A stretch of 26,607 nucleotides of DNA from JAQICB01 sp046482735 (GCA_046482735.1 JAWOEL010000051.1:1-26607); one strand, 5' to 3'; positions 8,413 through 16,487 are shown, counted from the first letter of the stretch. A program made the numbers and translations. Notes: generated by a model not told the origin, from the sequence alone.

Positions 8413-9738
8413 TTATTTTTTCTTAGTATGTTCACGTACACTATATTTTCCTAACCGTATATAATCGAGCAAAGGACGATGTGCCGGACAAGAATAAGAA
8501 CAAGAACCACACTCAACACATTGCATTACATTATACTCTTGTAATTCATCAACCATATCACGTTCTGCAAAATTCATTAATATATATGGTTCTAAACCAA
8601 CACAGCAAGCTGTTACACATTTTCCACAACGAATACAATTTTCCGATTCCTGACGATGTGATTCGTTTGATGACATGAGCAATATACCAGAAGTGCCTTT
8701 TACTACAGGTGCATTGAGAGAAGCTATTGTTTTTCCCATCATCGGACCTCCTGCAATTACTTTTTCGGTATTGTCGGGTATTCCTCCAACTGCATCTATC
8801 AAAAACTCTATAGGCGTGCCTACTCGCACTTTATAATTTGCATGTGTAGCGAGCGCTTTTCCGGTAATTGTTACTATACGCTCAATTAACGGTTTGTGTT
8901 TTTGTACAGCTTCATATACAGCATATACAGTTCCCACATTATTCACAATAGAGCCTACCTCTATAGGTAAAGCACCCGGAGGAACTTCTTTTCCCGTAAT
9001 AGCCTTAATTAATTGCTTCTCGCCACCTTGAGGATATTTAACTTCGAGTGGAACAACTGTGGTCTGTGGATATTTTTCTGCTACACGTCTACATAACTCT
9101 ATCGCATCTGGTTTGTTTTTTTCTACTCCAATATATGCTTTTTCTACACCTACTGCCTTTTTTATAATTTCAATCCCCACAAAAATTTCTTCTGCTTTTT
9201 CCAAAATTAATCTATGATCAGCGGTAAGATATGGTTCGCATTCTGCTGCATTAATTATAATTTCTTCTGCTTTTTTTCCATCAGGAACCATAAACTTAAC
9301 ATTAGATGGAAAGGTCGCGCCACCCAAACCAACAACACCACATTCCAACACACGAGCAGGTATTTCCTCAGACGATAATGCAATATCAGATAAAAGCTGT
9401 TCTGAAGTATCTATATGTTCTTCCCACTCATCGCCTTCCGTTTTTATAACAATTACATCCTGATAAAAACCAGAAGCACACATCATTTTATCAAGTTTTT
9501 GAACAGTCCCTGAAACCGGAGAATGAATAAATGTTGATATAAAACCTGTTTTTTCGGCGATTTGTGTTCCTACTTTTACCGCATCCCCACGTTTTACTAT
9601 TGGATTTGCCGGAACCCCTAAATGCTGTGATATAGGTACATACACAATATCCGGAACTGGTGCTGTTTCTATAGGAGTTGTAGCCGCAAATTTAGTGTCT
9701 GGAGGATGAATACCCCCTTTTGGAAATGTATATATCAT
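8413..9738 (-). CDS. rnfC: Rnf complex subunit RnfC (NADH/FMN, two 4Fe-4S)
   Basis: Peripheral subunit that interacts with NAD(H), FMN and iron-sulfur clusters. The 441-aa product starts FPKGGIHPPDTK, the classic RnfC N-terminus, and has the glycine-rich GVVGLGGATFPS and NAAECEPYLTADHR motifs of the NuoF-like nucleotide region. Two 4Fe-4S motifs close the protein: C368-x2-C-x2-C-x3-C378 and C407-x2-C-x2-C-x3-C417. The usual Cys-Pro after the first motif is Cys-Cys here (TACCVGL), a small oddity. The gene lies 9 nt after rnfB and 2 nt before rnfD. Confidence 0.96.
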   Translation of the reverse strand: MIYTFPKGGIHPPDTKFAATTPIETAPVPDIVYVPISQHLGVPANPIVKRGDAVKVGTQIAEKTGFISTFIHSPVSGTVQKLDKMMCASGFYQDVIVIKTEGDEWEEHIDTSEQLLSDIALSSEEIPARVLECGVVGLGGATFPSNVKFMVPDGKKAEEIIINAAECEPYLTADHRLILEKAEEIFVGIEIIKKAVGVEKAYIGVEKNKPDAIELCRRVAEKYPQTTVVPLEVKYPQGGEKQLIKAITGKEVPPGALPIEVGSIVNNVGTVYAVYEAVQKHKPLIERIVTITGKALATHANYKVRVGTPIEFLIDAVGGIPDNTEKVIAGGPMMGKTIASLNAPVVKGTSGILLMSSNESHRQESENCIRCGKCVTACCVGLEPYILMNFAERDMVDELQEYNVMQCVECGSCSYSCPAHRPLLDYIRLGKYSVREHTKKK

Positions 9739-9747
9739 ATAATTGTT

Positions 9748-10617
9748 TTATTTGTTGGTAACAACATCTTTTTCTTCGTCTGCAACCTTCACTTTTCGTG
9801 GAGGAAAGTTTGTCTCATGAATAGCTTGTGTAGGACATACCGACACACACTTTCTACATAATTTACATGCATCATCATCAATATACGCTAAATTATTTTC
9901 GAGAGTTATCGCATCATGCGGACATACTTTTACACATTTTCCACACCCAATACACGCAACTTTACAAACTTTCCGAGCCAATGCTCCTTTATCTTTATTC
10001 ACGCATGAAACAAAAATCTTTAAATCCTTTTTGTTTGTTTTGCGAAGCTCTATAATATCCCGCGGGCAAATTTCAACACATTTGTTACATGCTGTGCAAT
10101 TTTCGGTAATTACTTCGGGCAAACCTGTTTCAGTATTTATATGAATTGCATCAAAATTACAGACATCTACACAATCACCATAACCAACACAACCAAATGA
10201 ACATTCTGCCTCGCCTGCAAACGTAGATACTGCCAATCGACAACTTGAAACACCATCATAAGAACTTCGCTTTTGTGTATGCTCACATGAACCATTACAC
10301 CGTACAACAGCTACTTTTTGTGCTTGTGCAACAACCTCTTTCCCGGCAAGCTCTGCTATTTTCTTCATAACATCATGCCCTCCTACAGGACAATATAAAT
10401 CATTTATATCTTCTGATTCAACAAAAACTTGTGCAAACTTGCGACATCCGGGATACCCACATGCACCACAATTTGCCGATGGCAAAATATCTTCAACTTC
10501 ATCAATTAAGGGATTTTCTTGTACTTTAAATTTTTTTGATACTAAAAATAAAATAACTGCCGCAACCAAGCCGACACAACATAATAATATAACCGGTAAT
10601 AGAATAGTTTCACTCAT
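9748..10617 (-). CDS. rnfB: Rnf complex subunit RnfB (multi-cluster ferredoxin-like)
   Basis: Likely electron entry subunit that accepts electrons from ferredoxin. The 289-aa protein has one membrane anchor (about 5-27), then the RnfB-specific cluster C50-x2-C53-x4-C58-x17-C76 (ANCGACGYPGC ... CPVGG). A Cys-rich middle (CNGSCEH, CSFGCVGYGDC) and ferredoxin-type motifs CTACNKCVEICP, CIGCGKCVKVCP and CKLCRKCVSVCP follow. The several C-terminal clusters make it the long RnfB form seen in anaerobic Bacteroidota and clostridia, longer than the roughly 190-aa enterobacterial form. Its ATG shares one base with the stop of the upstream rseC-like gene (TAATG), indicating coupled translation. Confidence 0.96.
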   Translation of the reverse strand: MSETILLPVILLCCVGLVAAVILFLVSKKFKVQENPLIDEVEDILPSANCGACGYPGCRKFAQVFVESEDINDLYCPVGGHDVMKKIAELAGKEVVAQAQKVAVVRCNGSCEHTQKRSSYDGVSSCRLAVSTFAGEAECSFGCVGYGDCVDVCNFDAIHINTETGLPEVITENCTACNKCVEICPRDIIELRKTNKKDLKIFVSCVNKDKGALARKVCKVACIGCGKCVKVCPHDAITLENNLAYIDDDACKLCRKCVSVCPTQAIHETNFPPRKVKVADEEKDVVTNK

Positions 10618-11042
10618 TATTTAATTTTTTCTATTTGAAACGAAAATCGCGACTGCATAGTGTTTTTTAGTGCATATAGTAATATATAATATGGTATCAG
10701 TAACATAAGCGAATAAAGACCTGCATACAATTCCGGCACATATTGTAAAAATATAATAAGCGAAACAAACACTACTAAAAATGGCAAGAGATAACCCAAA
10801 AACAATGCTTCCATACCTTTTTTCTGAGGTAGTAATATTTGTACGTGTTGCCCCTTTTCATATGTGTGTGCCAATACGGTATGCACTCGAATATTTTTTT
10901 CCTTTTCATCAGATATATGGCACACAGACTGAGCATGACATGCAGCACAAGCTGATTTGGAAATTATAGAGACATCTACATAATTATCAGTAATAGCTTC
11001 AACTATACCACTATGACAAATATGCGAAGATTGTAAATTCAT
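10617..11042 (-). CDS. rseC: RseC/SoxR-reducing-system family membrane protein
   Basis: A 141-aa protein with an N-terminal Cys-rich segment (C9, C32, C35, C41, in ACAACHAQSVC) and two adjacent membrane helices (about 75-95 and 100-120), the layout of the RseC family. It is the first gene of the rnf operon, a usual position in Bacteroidota, and probably supports the assembly or redox function of Rnf; its exact role is not established. I start it at the ATG at 11042 (MNLQSSHICH); an in-frame TTG two codons earlier would add only MY. The promoter at 11063-11092 leaves a very short leader. Its stop overlaps the rnfB start by one base. Confidence 0.85.
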   Translation of the reverse strand: MNLQSSHICHSGIVEAITDNYVDVSIISKSACAACHAQSVCHISDEKEKNIRVHTVLAHTYEKGQHVQILLPQKKGMEALFLGYLLPFLVVFVSLIIFLQYVPELYAGLYSLMLLIPYYILLYALKNTMQSRFSFQIEKIK

Positions 11043-11062
11043 ATACAAATTAATTTTTAAAG

Positions 11063-11092
11063 CAAATGTACGTATTTCACGTAATATTCAAA
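11063..11092 (-). promoter_or_regulatory. Bacteroidota-type promoter of the rnf operon
   Basis: Minus-strand TTTG (11092-11089), 18 nt, then TACATTTG (11070-11063), an exact TAnnTTTG -7 box. Transcription would begin around 11056, roughly 15 nt before the rseC ATG at 11042. It is the only good match close to the start of the seven-gene operon. Confidence 0.7.
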
Positions 11093-11536
11093 AAAAAAAG
11101 TTGAAATTCGTCTTTTAATTTTTTAAAAAAATTAAAACTTATCTTATAATCTCATTAGCATCCGAAAGTTACTATTTCAAGAATCTCTCACAATCTCATA
11201 ATTTTTTTTTCGCTTAAAAAAACAGTGATTAGACACTTTTTTTTAACTTTATGCTACCCTCGAATTTTTAAAGGTTTTATCAATACGCACCTCACAAAAA
11301 ACACAAGCACATAATAAAACAGGCAATCAATTTTGTGTTCTATATGTGCAACAGCTAAATAATTAAGAAAAAGACTTATACTTCACTTAATTTTTTTCAC
11401 AAGGTATTTAGTGTCTTCTGGCGTTCATTATTTCAAAGTTTCGAAAAAGTTTCGAAGACACATAATCTCTATAAAAAAGATTATGCACAAAAAACTCTGC
11501 GAGACAAGTCAAAACAAAATTCAGATTGTTCAAGTA
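11093..11536. other. non-coding part of the rnf-mntP divergent spacer
   Basis: Very AT-rich DNA between two divergently transcribed units. It contains the hairpin at 11216-11244, a tandem pair of AAAGTTTCGAA (11435-11456) inside an inverted repeat GTGTCTTC (11411-11418) / GAAGACAC (11454-11461), and a further hairpin CATAATCT/AGATTATG (11461-11468 with 11478-11485). A 60-codon plus-strand frame from 11411 is Lys/Asn/Ile-rich and crosses all these repeats, so I do not call it a gene. No riboswitch consensus, tRNA or protein fragment could be recognised. Confidence 0.4.
11216..11244. terminator. bidirectional terminator-like hairpin in a divergent spacer
   Basis: The order is A7, C, AGTG, loop ATTAGA, CACT, T7, so the A and T runs extend the 4-bp stem on both strands and each strand ends in a U tract. 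This is the shape of a weak bidirectional intrinsic terminator. The location is odd because the flanking operons point away from it. Confidence 0.35.
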
Positions 11537-11566
11537 AAATTTGAAAATAAATTTGAAAATAAATTT
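11537..11566 (+). repeat. 12-bp tandem repeat AAATTTGAAAAT, 2.5 copies
   Basis: Two full copies of AAATTTGAAAAT plus a terminal AAATTT, ending exactly at the -7 box of the predicted mntP promoter and containing its -33 TTTG. The repeat could hold paired regulator sites or simply be slippage-prone DNA that sets promoter spacing. Confidence 0.6.
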
Positions 11567-11573
11567 ATCTTTG
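11540..11573 (+). promoter_or_regulatory. predicted mntP promoter
   Basis: TATCTTTG (11566-11573) matches TAnnTTTG exactly; TTTG at 11540-11543 lies 22 nt upstream, slightly long for this promoter class. The second TTTG of the tandem repeat is only 10 nt away and too close. The predicted leader to the ATG at 11612 is about 30 nt, too short for a manganese riboswitch. Confidence 0.5.
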
Positions 11574-11611
11574 ACTTTTTAATTAATTATTGAAAATCAA
11601 AGAAAATAGTA

Positions 11612-12175
11612 ATGAATATTCTATCTTATATACTGCTTGGCATAAGCCTTTCATTTGATAGTTTGGCAGCCTCAATAACCATAGGAATTTCAAAAGAAGA
11701 AATTAAAAAAAAGCAAATACTGAAAGTTAGCGGATATATGGCTTTTTTTCAGGCAATTATGCCATTTGCAGGTTGGTATATAGGTAGCCAATTCACACAT
11801 ATAGCCAAAGAATATGACCATTACATAGCTTTAATTTTACTTATACTAATAGGTACAAAAATGATACACGATGGTATAAAAAACAAATATGAACACACAA
11901 CAAAACTCACTGTGTTATCATCATTATTTCTTATCGGTATATCATTAGCCACGAGTATAGACGCTCTTATTGTTGGAGTTACCTTTGGTGTATTAGCCGA
12001 AAACATATATTTAGCCTCTGTAATAATAGGCATCATCACCTTTATTTTTTCGATGAGTGGTCTTTATTTTGGTAAAAAAATTGGATCAAAAATCAACGGT
12101 AAAGTTGAAGTTATTGGCGGAATAATTCTTATTGCAATAGGAATTAAAATATTTATTCTCGATACAAGTCTATAA
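11612..12175 (+). CDS. mntP: putative manganese efflux pump MntP
   Basis: A 187-aa inner-membrane protein of the MntP family (two DUF204 repeats), exporting Mn2+ when the ion is in excess. Six hydrophobic helices are visible. The two repeat signatures each hold a membrane-embedded acidic residue: LLGISLSFDSLAASITIGIS with D16, and LATSIDALIVGVTFGV with D117. The ATG at 11612 gives the standard N-terminus. It is a single-gene unit with a predicted promoter carrying a 12-bp tandem repeat; no yybP-ykoY-type riboswitch is seen in its short leader. It converges on the AI-2E transporter gene with only 4 bases between stop codons. Confidence 0.9.
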   Translation: MNILSYILLGISLSFDSLAASITIGISKEEIKKKQILKVSGYMAFFQAIMPFAGWYIGSQFTHIAKEYDHYIALILLILIGTKMIHDGIKNKYEHTTKLTVLSSLFLIGISLATSIDALIVGVTFGVLAENIYLASVIIGIITFIFSMSGLYFGKKIGSKINGKVEVIGGIILIAIGIKIFILDTSL

Positions 12176-12179
12176 TATC

Positions 12180-13205
12180 TCACTCAAATCTACCTTTCTC
12201 CGAGAGTAATATTGCAAAAGATTTTGTTTCATTAAATTGAGAAAAAATTATAAGAATAGTTACTGTTACCGGTACACTTAACATCATACCAGTTATTCCC
12301 CAAATTGAGCCCCAAAAAGCAAGAGAAATAATAGTTACAAGTGGACTTATATTCATGCTATCACCCATTAATTTTGGTTCTAAAATATTACCGACTATCA
12401 TCTGAATAGTCCCTATAGATATCAAAACAATTAGTCCGGGCATAAATTCACCAAATTGTAATAAGCAAAATAATGCAGGAAAAATCGAAGCAATAAGTGA
12501 ACCTATATTTGGAATATAATTGAGAATAAAAACCAACGAAGCCCAAAATACAGGTGACTCAATATCAATAAAAAAGAATACAACAAAACTTAACAAACCG
12601 GTACATAAACTAATTATCGTTTTCATACCTAAATATTTAGCAACAGAAATCTCTATTCGTTCCAATATTAATTGTACTTTATCAAAATTGCCTTTATTGG
12701 CAAACATTTTTTTAATTTTTACATCAAAATATGCCTCCTCCAAAAACAAAAACAATGCATATATTAATATCATAAACGTACTGCTTATAATTTCGGTAAA
12801 GGAATTAAAAATCATTTTAAGAACAGAACCTATATTAAACTCTGTAAAATTGCCTTTCACAAATTCCAATATATCTATTTCTAAAAATTCATTTGCCTGC
12901 TTTATAAGTACATCCACATTATCTTGATACTGAGAATAAGAACCAATTAGATTATTAATACTCGTAAGTACTAATTGAAAAAATACAGTGAGTATAAATA
13001 TTATTACACAAAATGAAAACAGATTTTTAATCCAAACAGGAACTTTATGCTTAATAATATACACTTTATCCATCAAAAAGCGTATCTCCCGTGTCATAAA
13101 CCATAGTAATAATGCCAATACAAACGGCATTATTAAATTTTTACCATAAATTAAGATTATAACAACTGCTATTGCTATTAATAAAAAATGAGATACATGC
13201 TTCAT
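12180..13205 (-). CDS. AI-2E family transporter (PerM/YdgG-like)
   Basis: A 341-aa polytopic membrane protein from the ATG at 13205 (MKHVSHFLLIAIAV); an in-frame GTG at 13229 would add eight residues but falls in the tail of the neighbouring decayed gene. It shows the family pattern of two N-terminal helices, a helical soluble loop (about 85-145), and a C-terminal set of helices with FILNYIPNIGSLIAS and GNILEPKLMGDSMNISPLV, the strongest family signatures. Members have been linked to autoinducer-2 export or to Na+/H+ exchange; the substrate here is unknown. There is no adjacent luxS or quorum-sensing gene. The gene ends 4 nt from the convergent mntP stop. Confidence 0.9.
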   Translation of the reverse strand: MKHVSHFLLIAIAVVIILIYGKNLIMPFVLALLLWFMTREIRFLMDKVYIIKHKVPVWIKNLFSFCVIIFILTVFFQLVLTSINNLIGSYSQYQDNVDVLIKQANEFLEIDILEFVKGNFTEFNIGSVLKMIFNSFTEIISSTFMILIYALFLFLEEAYFDVKIKKMFANKGNFDKVQLILERIEISVAKYLGMKTIISLCTGLLSFVVFFFIDIESPVFWASLVFILNYIPNIGSLIASIFPALFCLLQFGEFMPGLIVLISIGTIQMIVGNILEPKLMGDSMNISPLVTIISLAFWGSIWGITGMMLSVPVTVTILIIFSQFNETKSFAILLSEKGRFE

Positions 13206-13216
13206 ACAATTTAAAT

Positions 13217-13584
13217 TTATAAAAGACACACATTAATGTAAAATCCAAAAAAAGGTTGCGAGGCATACCCCTTATCTTTCAACTAAACCAAAACTGGTAT
13301 TACTACATTTTTTGGCTTATCGGTTTTTATAGCTATTTTCTTTCCATCAAACACGTGCAATTTTTTTTATAAAATTCAGGAATTTCTATATACTCGGAAA
13401 CCGAAACATCAAAATCAGCCTCTCCGTAATCTAAAATAAAACCTTTTGTTTGTAGAGAAATTACATAATTCTCACATCCATATATCCATAATTCTCTACT
13501 ATCCTGAATAGTTATCATTCCATAATAATTATATATTATGGATGTTTCTTTGTCATACCGATATACATATTTTTTTTCAAACAT
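13217..13584 (-). pseudogene. decayed STAS-like (SpoIIAA-like) small protein gene
   Basis: The intact first part (13333-13584, 83 codons) begins MFEKKYVYRYDKETSIIYNY and resembles small STAS/SpoIIAA-like cytoplasmic proteins of Bacteroidota. It ends abruptly after PEFYKK in unrelated residues. At that point there is a run of eight A on the coding strand (about 13361-13368); adding one A would restore a frame reading LHVFDGKKIAIKTDKPKNVV then IPVLV, clearly a continuation. That frame then meets TAG at 13283-13285, after which LKDKGYASQPFF continues in the same frame and decays to a stop near 13217. Two independent lesions argue for a pseudogene rather than a sequencing slip. What remains could be made as an 83-aa truncated product. 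The function is unknown. Confidence 0.75.
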
Positions 13585-13697
13585 AACTTTGTGAATCTAC
13601 GAAAAAAATAATCAAATACCAACAACAGAAACTGTTAAACATCGGTAAAAATTCACAATCATTACGCCTTAATTTCTTTTCACTAATAACTGTAGGA

Positions 13698-13910
13698 TTA
13701 TTTTTTTAAAGAATCTTTAAGTTTAGAAACGGAACTATCAATTTCTTTAGATAATGTATCTAAATGTTTAATTTGTTTATTTACTTCTTCAATTTCTTTT
13801 TCAATCGATTGAGGATTTGTGACTTTCACAGACTCTTTCGTTTCTTTTTGCGTACAGGAAAAAAGCACACATAAAACAAAAGTTGCAGCATACACAGTAA
13901 AACTTTTCAT
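13698..13910 (-). CDS. small coiled-coil lipoprotein
   Basis: A 70-aa hypothetical. Residues 1-18 form a lipoprotein signal peptide with lipobox LFSC, so C19 would be lipidated and the protein membrane-anchored facing the periplasm or cell surface. The rest (about 30-70) is rich in Lys, Glu, Ser and Leu with heptad-like spacing (IEKEIEEVNKQIKHL, LSKEIDSSVSKLKDSL), predicting one long coiled coil, reminiscent in size of Lpp-type lipoproteins but not demonstrably homologous. It lies 39 nt downstream of the large acidic secreted protein gene on the same strand and may be co-transcribed with it. Confidence 0.75.
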   Translation of the reverse strand: MKSFTVYAATFVLCVLFSCTQKETKESVKVTNPQSIEKEIEEVNKQIKHLDTLSKEIDSSVSKLKDSLKK

Positions 13911-13949
13911 TGGTAGTATTTTAAGTTATTATTACTCATAAATTTGGTA

Positions 13950-15425
13950 TTATTTATCTTCTCCCTCTATTTCATATAAATGTGTTTTATTCATAAAAGC
14001 ACTATAGCCAATACTTTGATATCCGGAAGGGAATTCTTCAATAAAATAAAAAGTTGCACCCCACATATGCTCAACACGAGTATACACCTCAACAACATTT
14101 CCATTATTTAAAAACACGCGTGTTATACGTTTTTCCGGTGTTTTTGGATACTCAATACTTCGTTTTGCCGGATATTCTCGTTGCAAAGAATCCTGATATG
14201 ACCTATACGTCATATTCTTAGGATAATCTTGAGCATTATTAACAACTGGAGCAGAATCCACTGTATCGACAATAGTTTCCGAAACATCTTCTTCCACCGT
14301 ATCATTCAGAGAAACAATATCCTTTTCATCCTCTTCAACAACATCAGGTTGCGTAAAATCAACCATACGTTCATCCACGACATCTTCGTCTAATACGTCC
14401 TCAACACTCTCCTCCTGGTCTTCTGCCACAATCTCTTCTTCAATTCCCTCATCAATCTCTTCATCGATATCTTCGGTATAAGTTTCGTTAAAAAAATCAT
14501 TCATAGCACTTTCCAACTCTTGTTTTTCTTCGGGTGTTTCCGCCATTATTTGTATCTGTCGCTCCACCTCTTCTCTAAAAATTGAATCTATCTGTTCATC
14601 AGAAAGAGGCTCATATGCCGGATAAATCTCCTCCTCCTCTTGTGGCTGCAAAGCTTTATATTCTTGTTGAATAATAGAATCCACATCAACTCCCAACAAA
14701 TCGGCCTTATTTTCAAAACGAACAAGTTCTGTTTTAATATCTTGTATTTTATATTTCGGATAATTCCTGTTTGGTCGCAATTCCGATGCCTCCACAAACA
14801 ACTTTCGTGCAGCATAAAAATGCTCCGATTCATACATTTTATTAGCTTGATTAATTAAAGCAACATATTTTTTTTCAGTAAGAAGATCCTCATTCCGCAT
14901 TGCTTTACCTTCTTTTGCCATTTTTTTCTTTTGCTCAAATATTTCATAATTAACAATACGCTGTTGCACCATATAATCAACATCAATATCGTAATTAAAC
15001 CCTTTAAGCGAAGGTTTATATGTTATAGTGTGAAAAGTTCCTTCAAATAAATGAGCATACATGCTATCTGGTTTAAAAAAATGAAAAGAAATTTTCATAG
15101 GTCTATAACAACATTGGCGAGCATCTTTCGGTAACTTTAATTTTGCAAAAAATTCTATTGTCGTATATCCTGGTTTGGTAAAACTAATTGTATAATTCTC
15201 ACCATAAGGCAAATCTATTCTGTATGTTCCATCATCATCTATAGGGTTGTGATAGACAATATCATATGTTTCTGCATCTAACACTTTAAGCCAGGCTCCA
15301 TCCATAGAATCATCCACAACATCAACTTGTCCATATATCATAAGAGATTCCTGAGCTGTAGTCGTATATGACACGCATAACACACATGCTATAATATAAA
15401 TAAAATTAAATCGAATAAAAGGCAT
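13950..15425 (-). CDS. secreted protein: Ig-like N-terminal domain, TPR-like motif, acidic tract
   Basis: A 491-aa hypothetical with a signal peptide (about 1-24, cleavage near TTTAQ). Residues 28-95 look like a carboxypeptidase-regulatory/Ig-like beta domain (GAWLKVLD, DDDGTYRIDLPYG, GYTTIEF). One TPR-like unit follows at about 187-232, ending in ELRPNRNYPKYKIQDI, a motif common in Bacteroidota envelope TPR proteins. A strongly acidic, probably disordered stretch spans about 262-390, and a compact C-terminal domain (about 408-491) contains NNGNVVEVYTRVEHMWG. It is probably periplasmic or outer-membrane associated. I do not recognise a named family, and no type IX sorting domain is evident. 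A -7-like box is present at 15467-15474. Confidence 0.85.
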   Translation of the reverse strand: MPFIRFNFIYIIACVLCVSYTTTAQESLMIYGQVDVVDDSMDGAWLKVLDAETYDIVYHNPIDDDGTYRIDLPYGENYTISFTKPGYTTIEFFAKLKLPKDARQCCYRPMKISFHFFKPDSMYAHLFEGTFHTITYKPSLKGFNYDIDVDYMVQQRIVNYEIFEQKKKMAKEGKAMRNEDLLTEKKYVALINQANKMYESEHFYAARKLFVEASELRPNRNYPKYKIQDIKTELVRFENKADLLGVDVDSIIQQEYKALQPQEEEEIYPAYEPLSDEQIDSIFREEVERQIQIMAETPEEKQELESAMNDFFNETYTEDIDEEIDEGIEEEIVAEDQEESVEDVLDEDVVDERMVDFTQPDVVEEDEKDIVSLNDTVEEDVSETIVDTVDSAPVVNNAQDYPKNMTYRSYQDSLQREYPAKRSIEYPKTPEKRITRVFLNNGNVVEVYTRVEHMWGATFYFIEEFPSGYQSIGYSAFMNKTHLYEIEGEDK

Positions 15426-15466
15426 GAAATTGATTTTTCTAGTCAGTATTTAGTGTAATTTAAATG

Positions 15467-15474
15467 CAAATATA
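15467..15474 (-). promoter_or_regulatory. candidate -7 box for the acidic secreted protein
   Basis: Minus-strand TATATTTG matches TAnnTTTG exactly, about 42 nt before the ATG at 15425. No good TTTG lies about 20 nt further upstream, so the promoter is only half supported. It would separate this gene from miaA, 81 nt upstream. Confidence 0.35.
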
Positions 15475-15506
15475 ATTAATTTTATTTCATTACCTTAATC
15501 CCGTTC

Positions 15507-16439
15507 TTATGATTTTTGGGTAAGTAAACATACTATATGATTTACTTGTTCATCCACTGGTAATTCTCCATCAACCCAATGAATACGAATCCCGCGACGT
15601 TCCATACCTCTAAACCACGTCATTTGCCTCTTCGCAAATTGAAAAATTGCAGTTTGTAATAATTGGGTAAACTCTGAATAAGATATTTGTTTTTGAATAT
15701 AAAGCGATGCAAATTTGTATTCTAAACCATAGTATTGCAACACCTCGTGCGACACTCCCTTCTCGAGCAATGCATAAACTTCGTTCAGCAAGCCTTCATC
15801 AAGACGATTATACAATCTTTGAGATATTCGTTTGCGTCTAACATCCCGGCTCAGGTTTATGCCAATTACACATGGTTCATAAGGTACCTCTATACTTTGA
15901 TTCTGGCTACGTCCATATTTATATTCATATGTGGCAATTTCGAGAGCACGTATTAGACGTTTTTTAGAATCGATATCAGAAGTATTATGCATTGTTTTGT
16001 ATTTTGACAACTCAGCAACCAACTCATCATAAGAATAGTGCTCACATTTTTCCCGAAAATCAGTATTTTCAGGAACTTTTAAAAGATTATATTTTTTAAT
16101 AATTGATTCTACATACATACCTGTACCACCACATACAAGAGGTGTTTTATGTCGCTCAACAATGTCGCTGTATGCAGTTAAAAAATCCTGCATAAATTCA
16201 TACAAATTATATTTATAGCCAGCCGGCACAATATCAATTAAATGATATGGAATCATGTTATTGTGATACACATATTCGTCTAAATCTTTACCAGTACCAA
16301 TGTCCATTCCTGAATACACCTGCCGGGAATCGGCACTAATTATTTCTGCATCAATAAATTGCGCCACCCTCACAGCCACTGCCGTTTTACCACTTGCAGT
16401 AGGTCCTAAAATTATCGGTACTAGTTCTCGGTCTTTCAA
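15507..16439 (-). CDS. miaA: tRNA dimethylallyltransferase
   Basis: Transfers the dimethylallyl group to N6 of A37 in tRNAs that read codons starting with U. At 310 aa it has the usual length. The P-loop GPTASGKT (12-19) sits at the expected place, followed by EIISADSRQVYSGMDIGTGK (tRNA- and substrate-binding aspartate), YHLIDIV, VCGGTGMYVESII, the SKKRLIRALEI segment and the C-terminal AKRQMTWFRG. The ATG at 16439 gives a normal N-terminus. It diverges from smpB across a 115-bp spacer, so two genes of the translation system share one intergenic region. Confidence 0.96.
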   Translation of the reverse strand: MKDRELVPIILGPTASGKTAVAVRVAQFIDAEIISADSRQVYSGMDIGTGKDLDEYVYHNNMIPYHLIDIVPAGYKYNLYEFMQDFLTAYSDIVERHKTPLVCGGTGMYVESIIKKYNLLKVPENTDFREKCEHYSYDELVAELSKYKTMHNTSDIDSKKRLIRALEIATYEYKYGRSQNQSIEVPYEPCVIGINLSRDVRRKRISQRLYNRLDEGLLNEVYALLEKGVSHEVLQYYGLEYKFASLYIQKQISYSEFTQLLQTAIFQFAKRQMTWFRGMERRGIRIHWVDGELPVDEQVNHIVCLLTQKS

Positions 16440-16487
16440 TTATTTTTTTTTACTAAAGATTTAATATTATTAAAAAAAATGCTTCTC

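Noticed and set aside
7409..9738. Na+-translocating NADH:quinone reductase (Nqr) instead of Rnf
   Set aside because: RnfB with its multiple ferredoxin motifs and the RnfC C-terminal clusters are present, and there is no NqrF, so this is Rnf.
11411..11593. Plus-strand 60-codon frame upstream of mntP
   Set aside because: Lys/Asn/Ile-rich, runs through tandem and inverted repeats and over the mntP promoter, and shows no motif.
11240..11611. Manganese (yybP-ykoY) riboswitch ahead of mntP
   Set aside because: No matching conserved motifs were found, and the predicted promoter leaves only about 30 nt of leader.
13206..13229. GTG start for the AI-2E transporter
   Set aside because: Adds eight atypical residues in DNA belonging to the decayed STAS-like gene; the ATG at 13205 gives a normal start.
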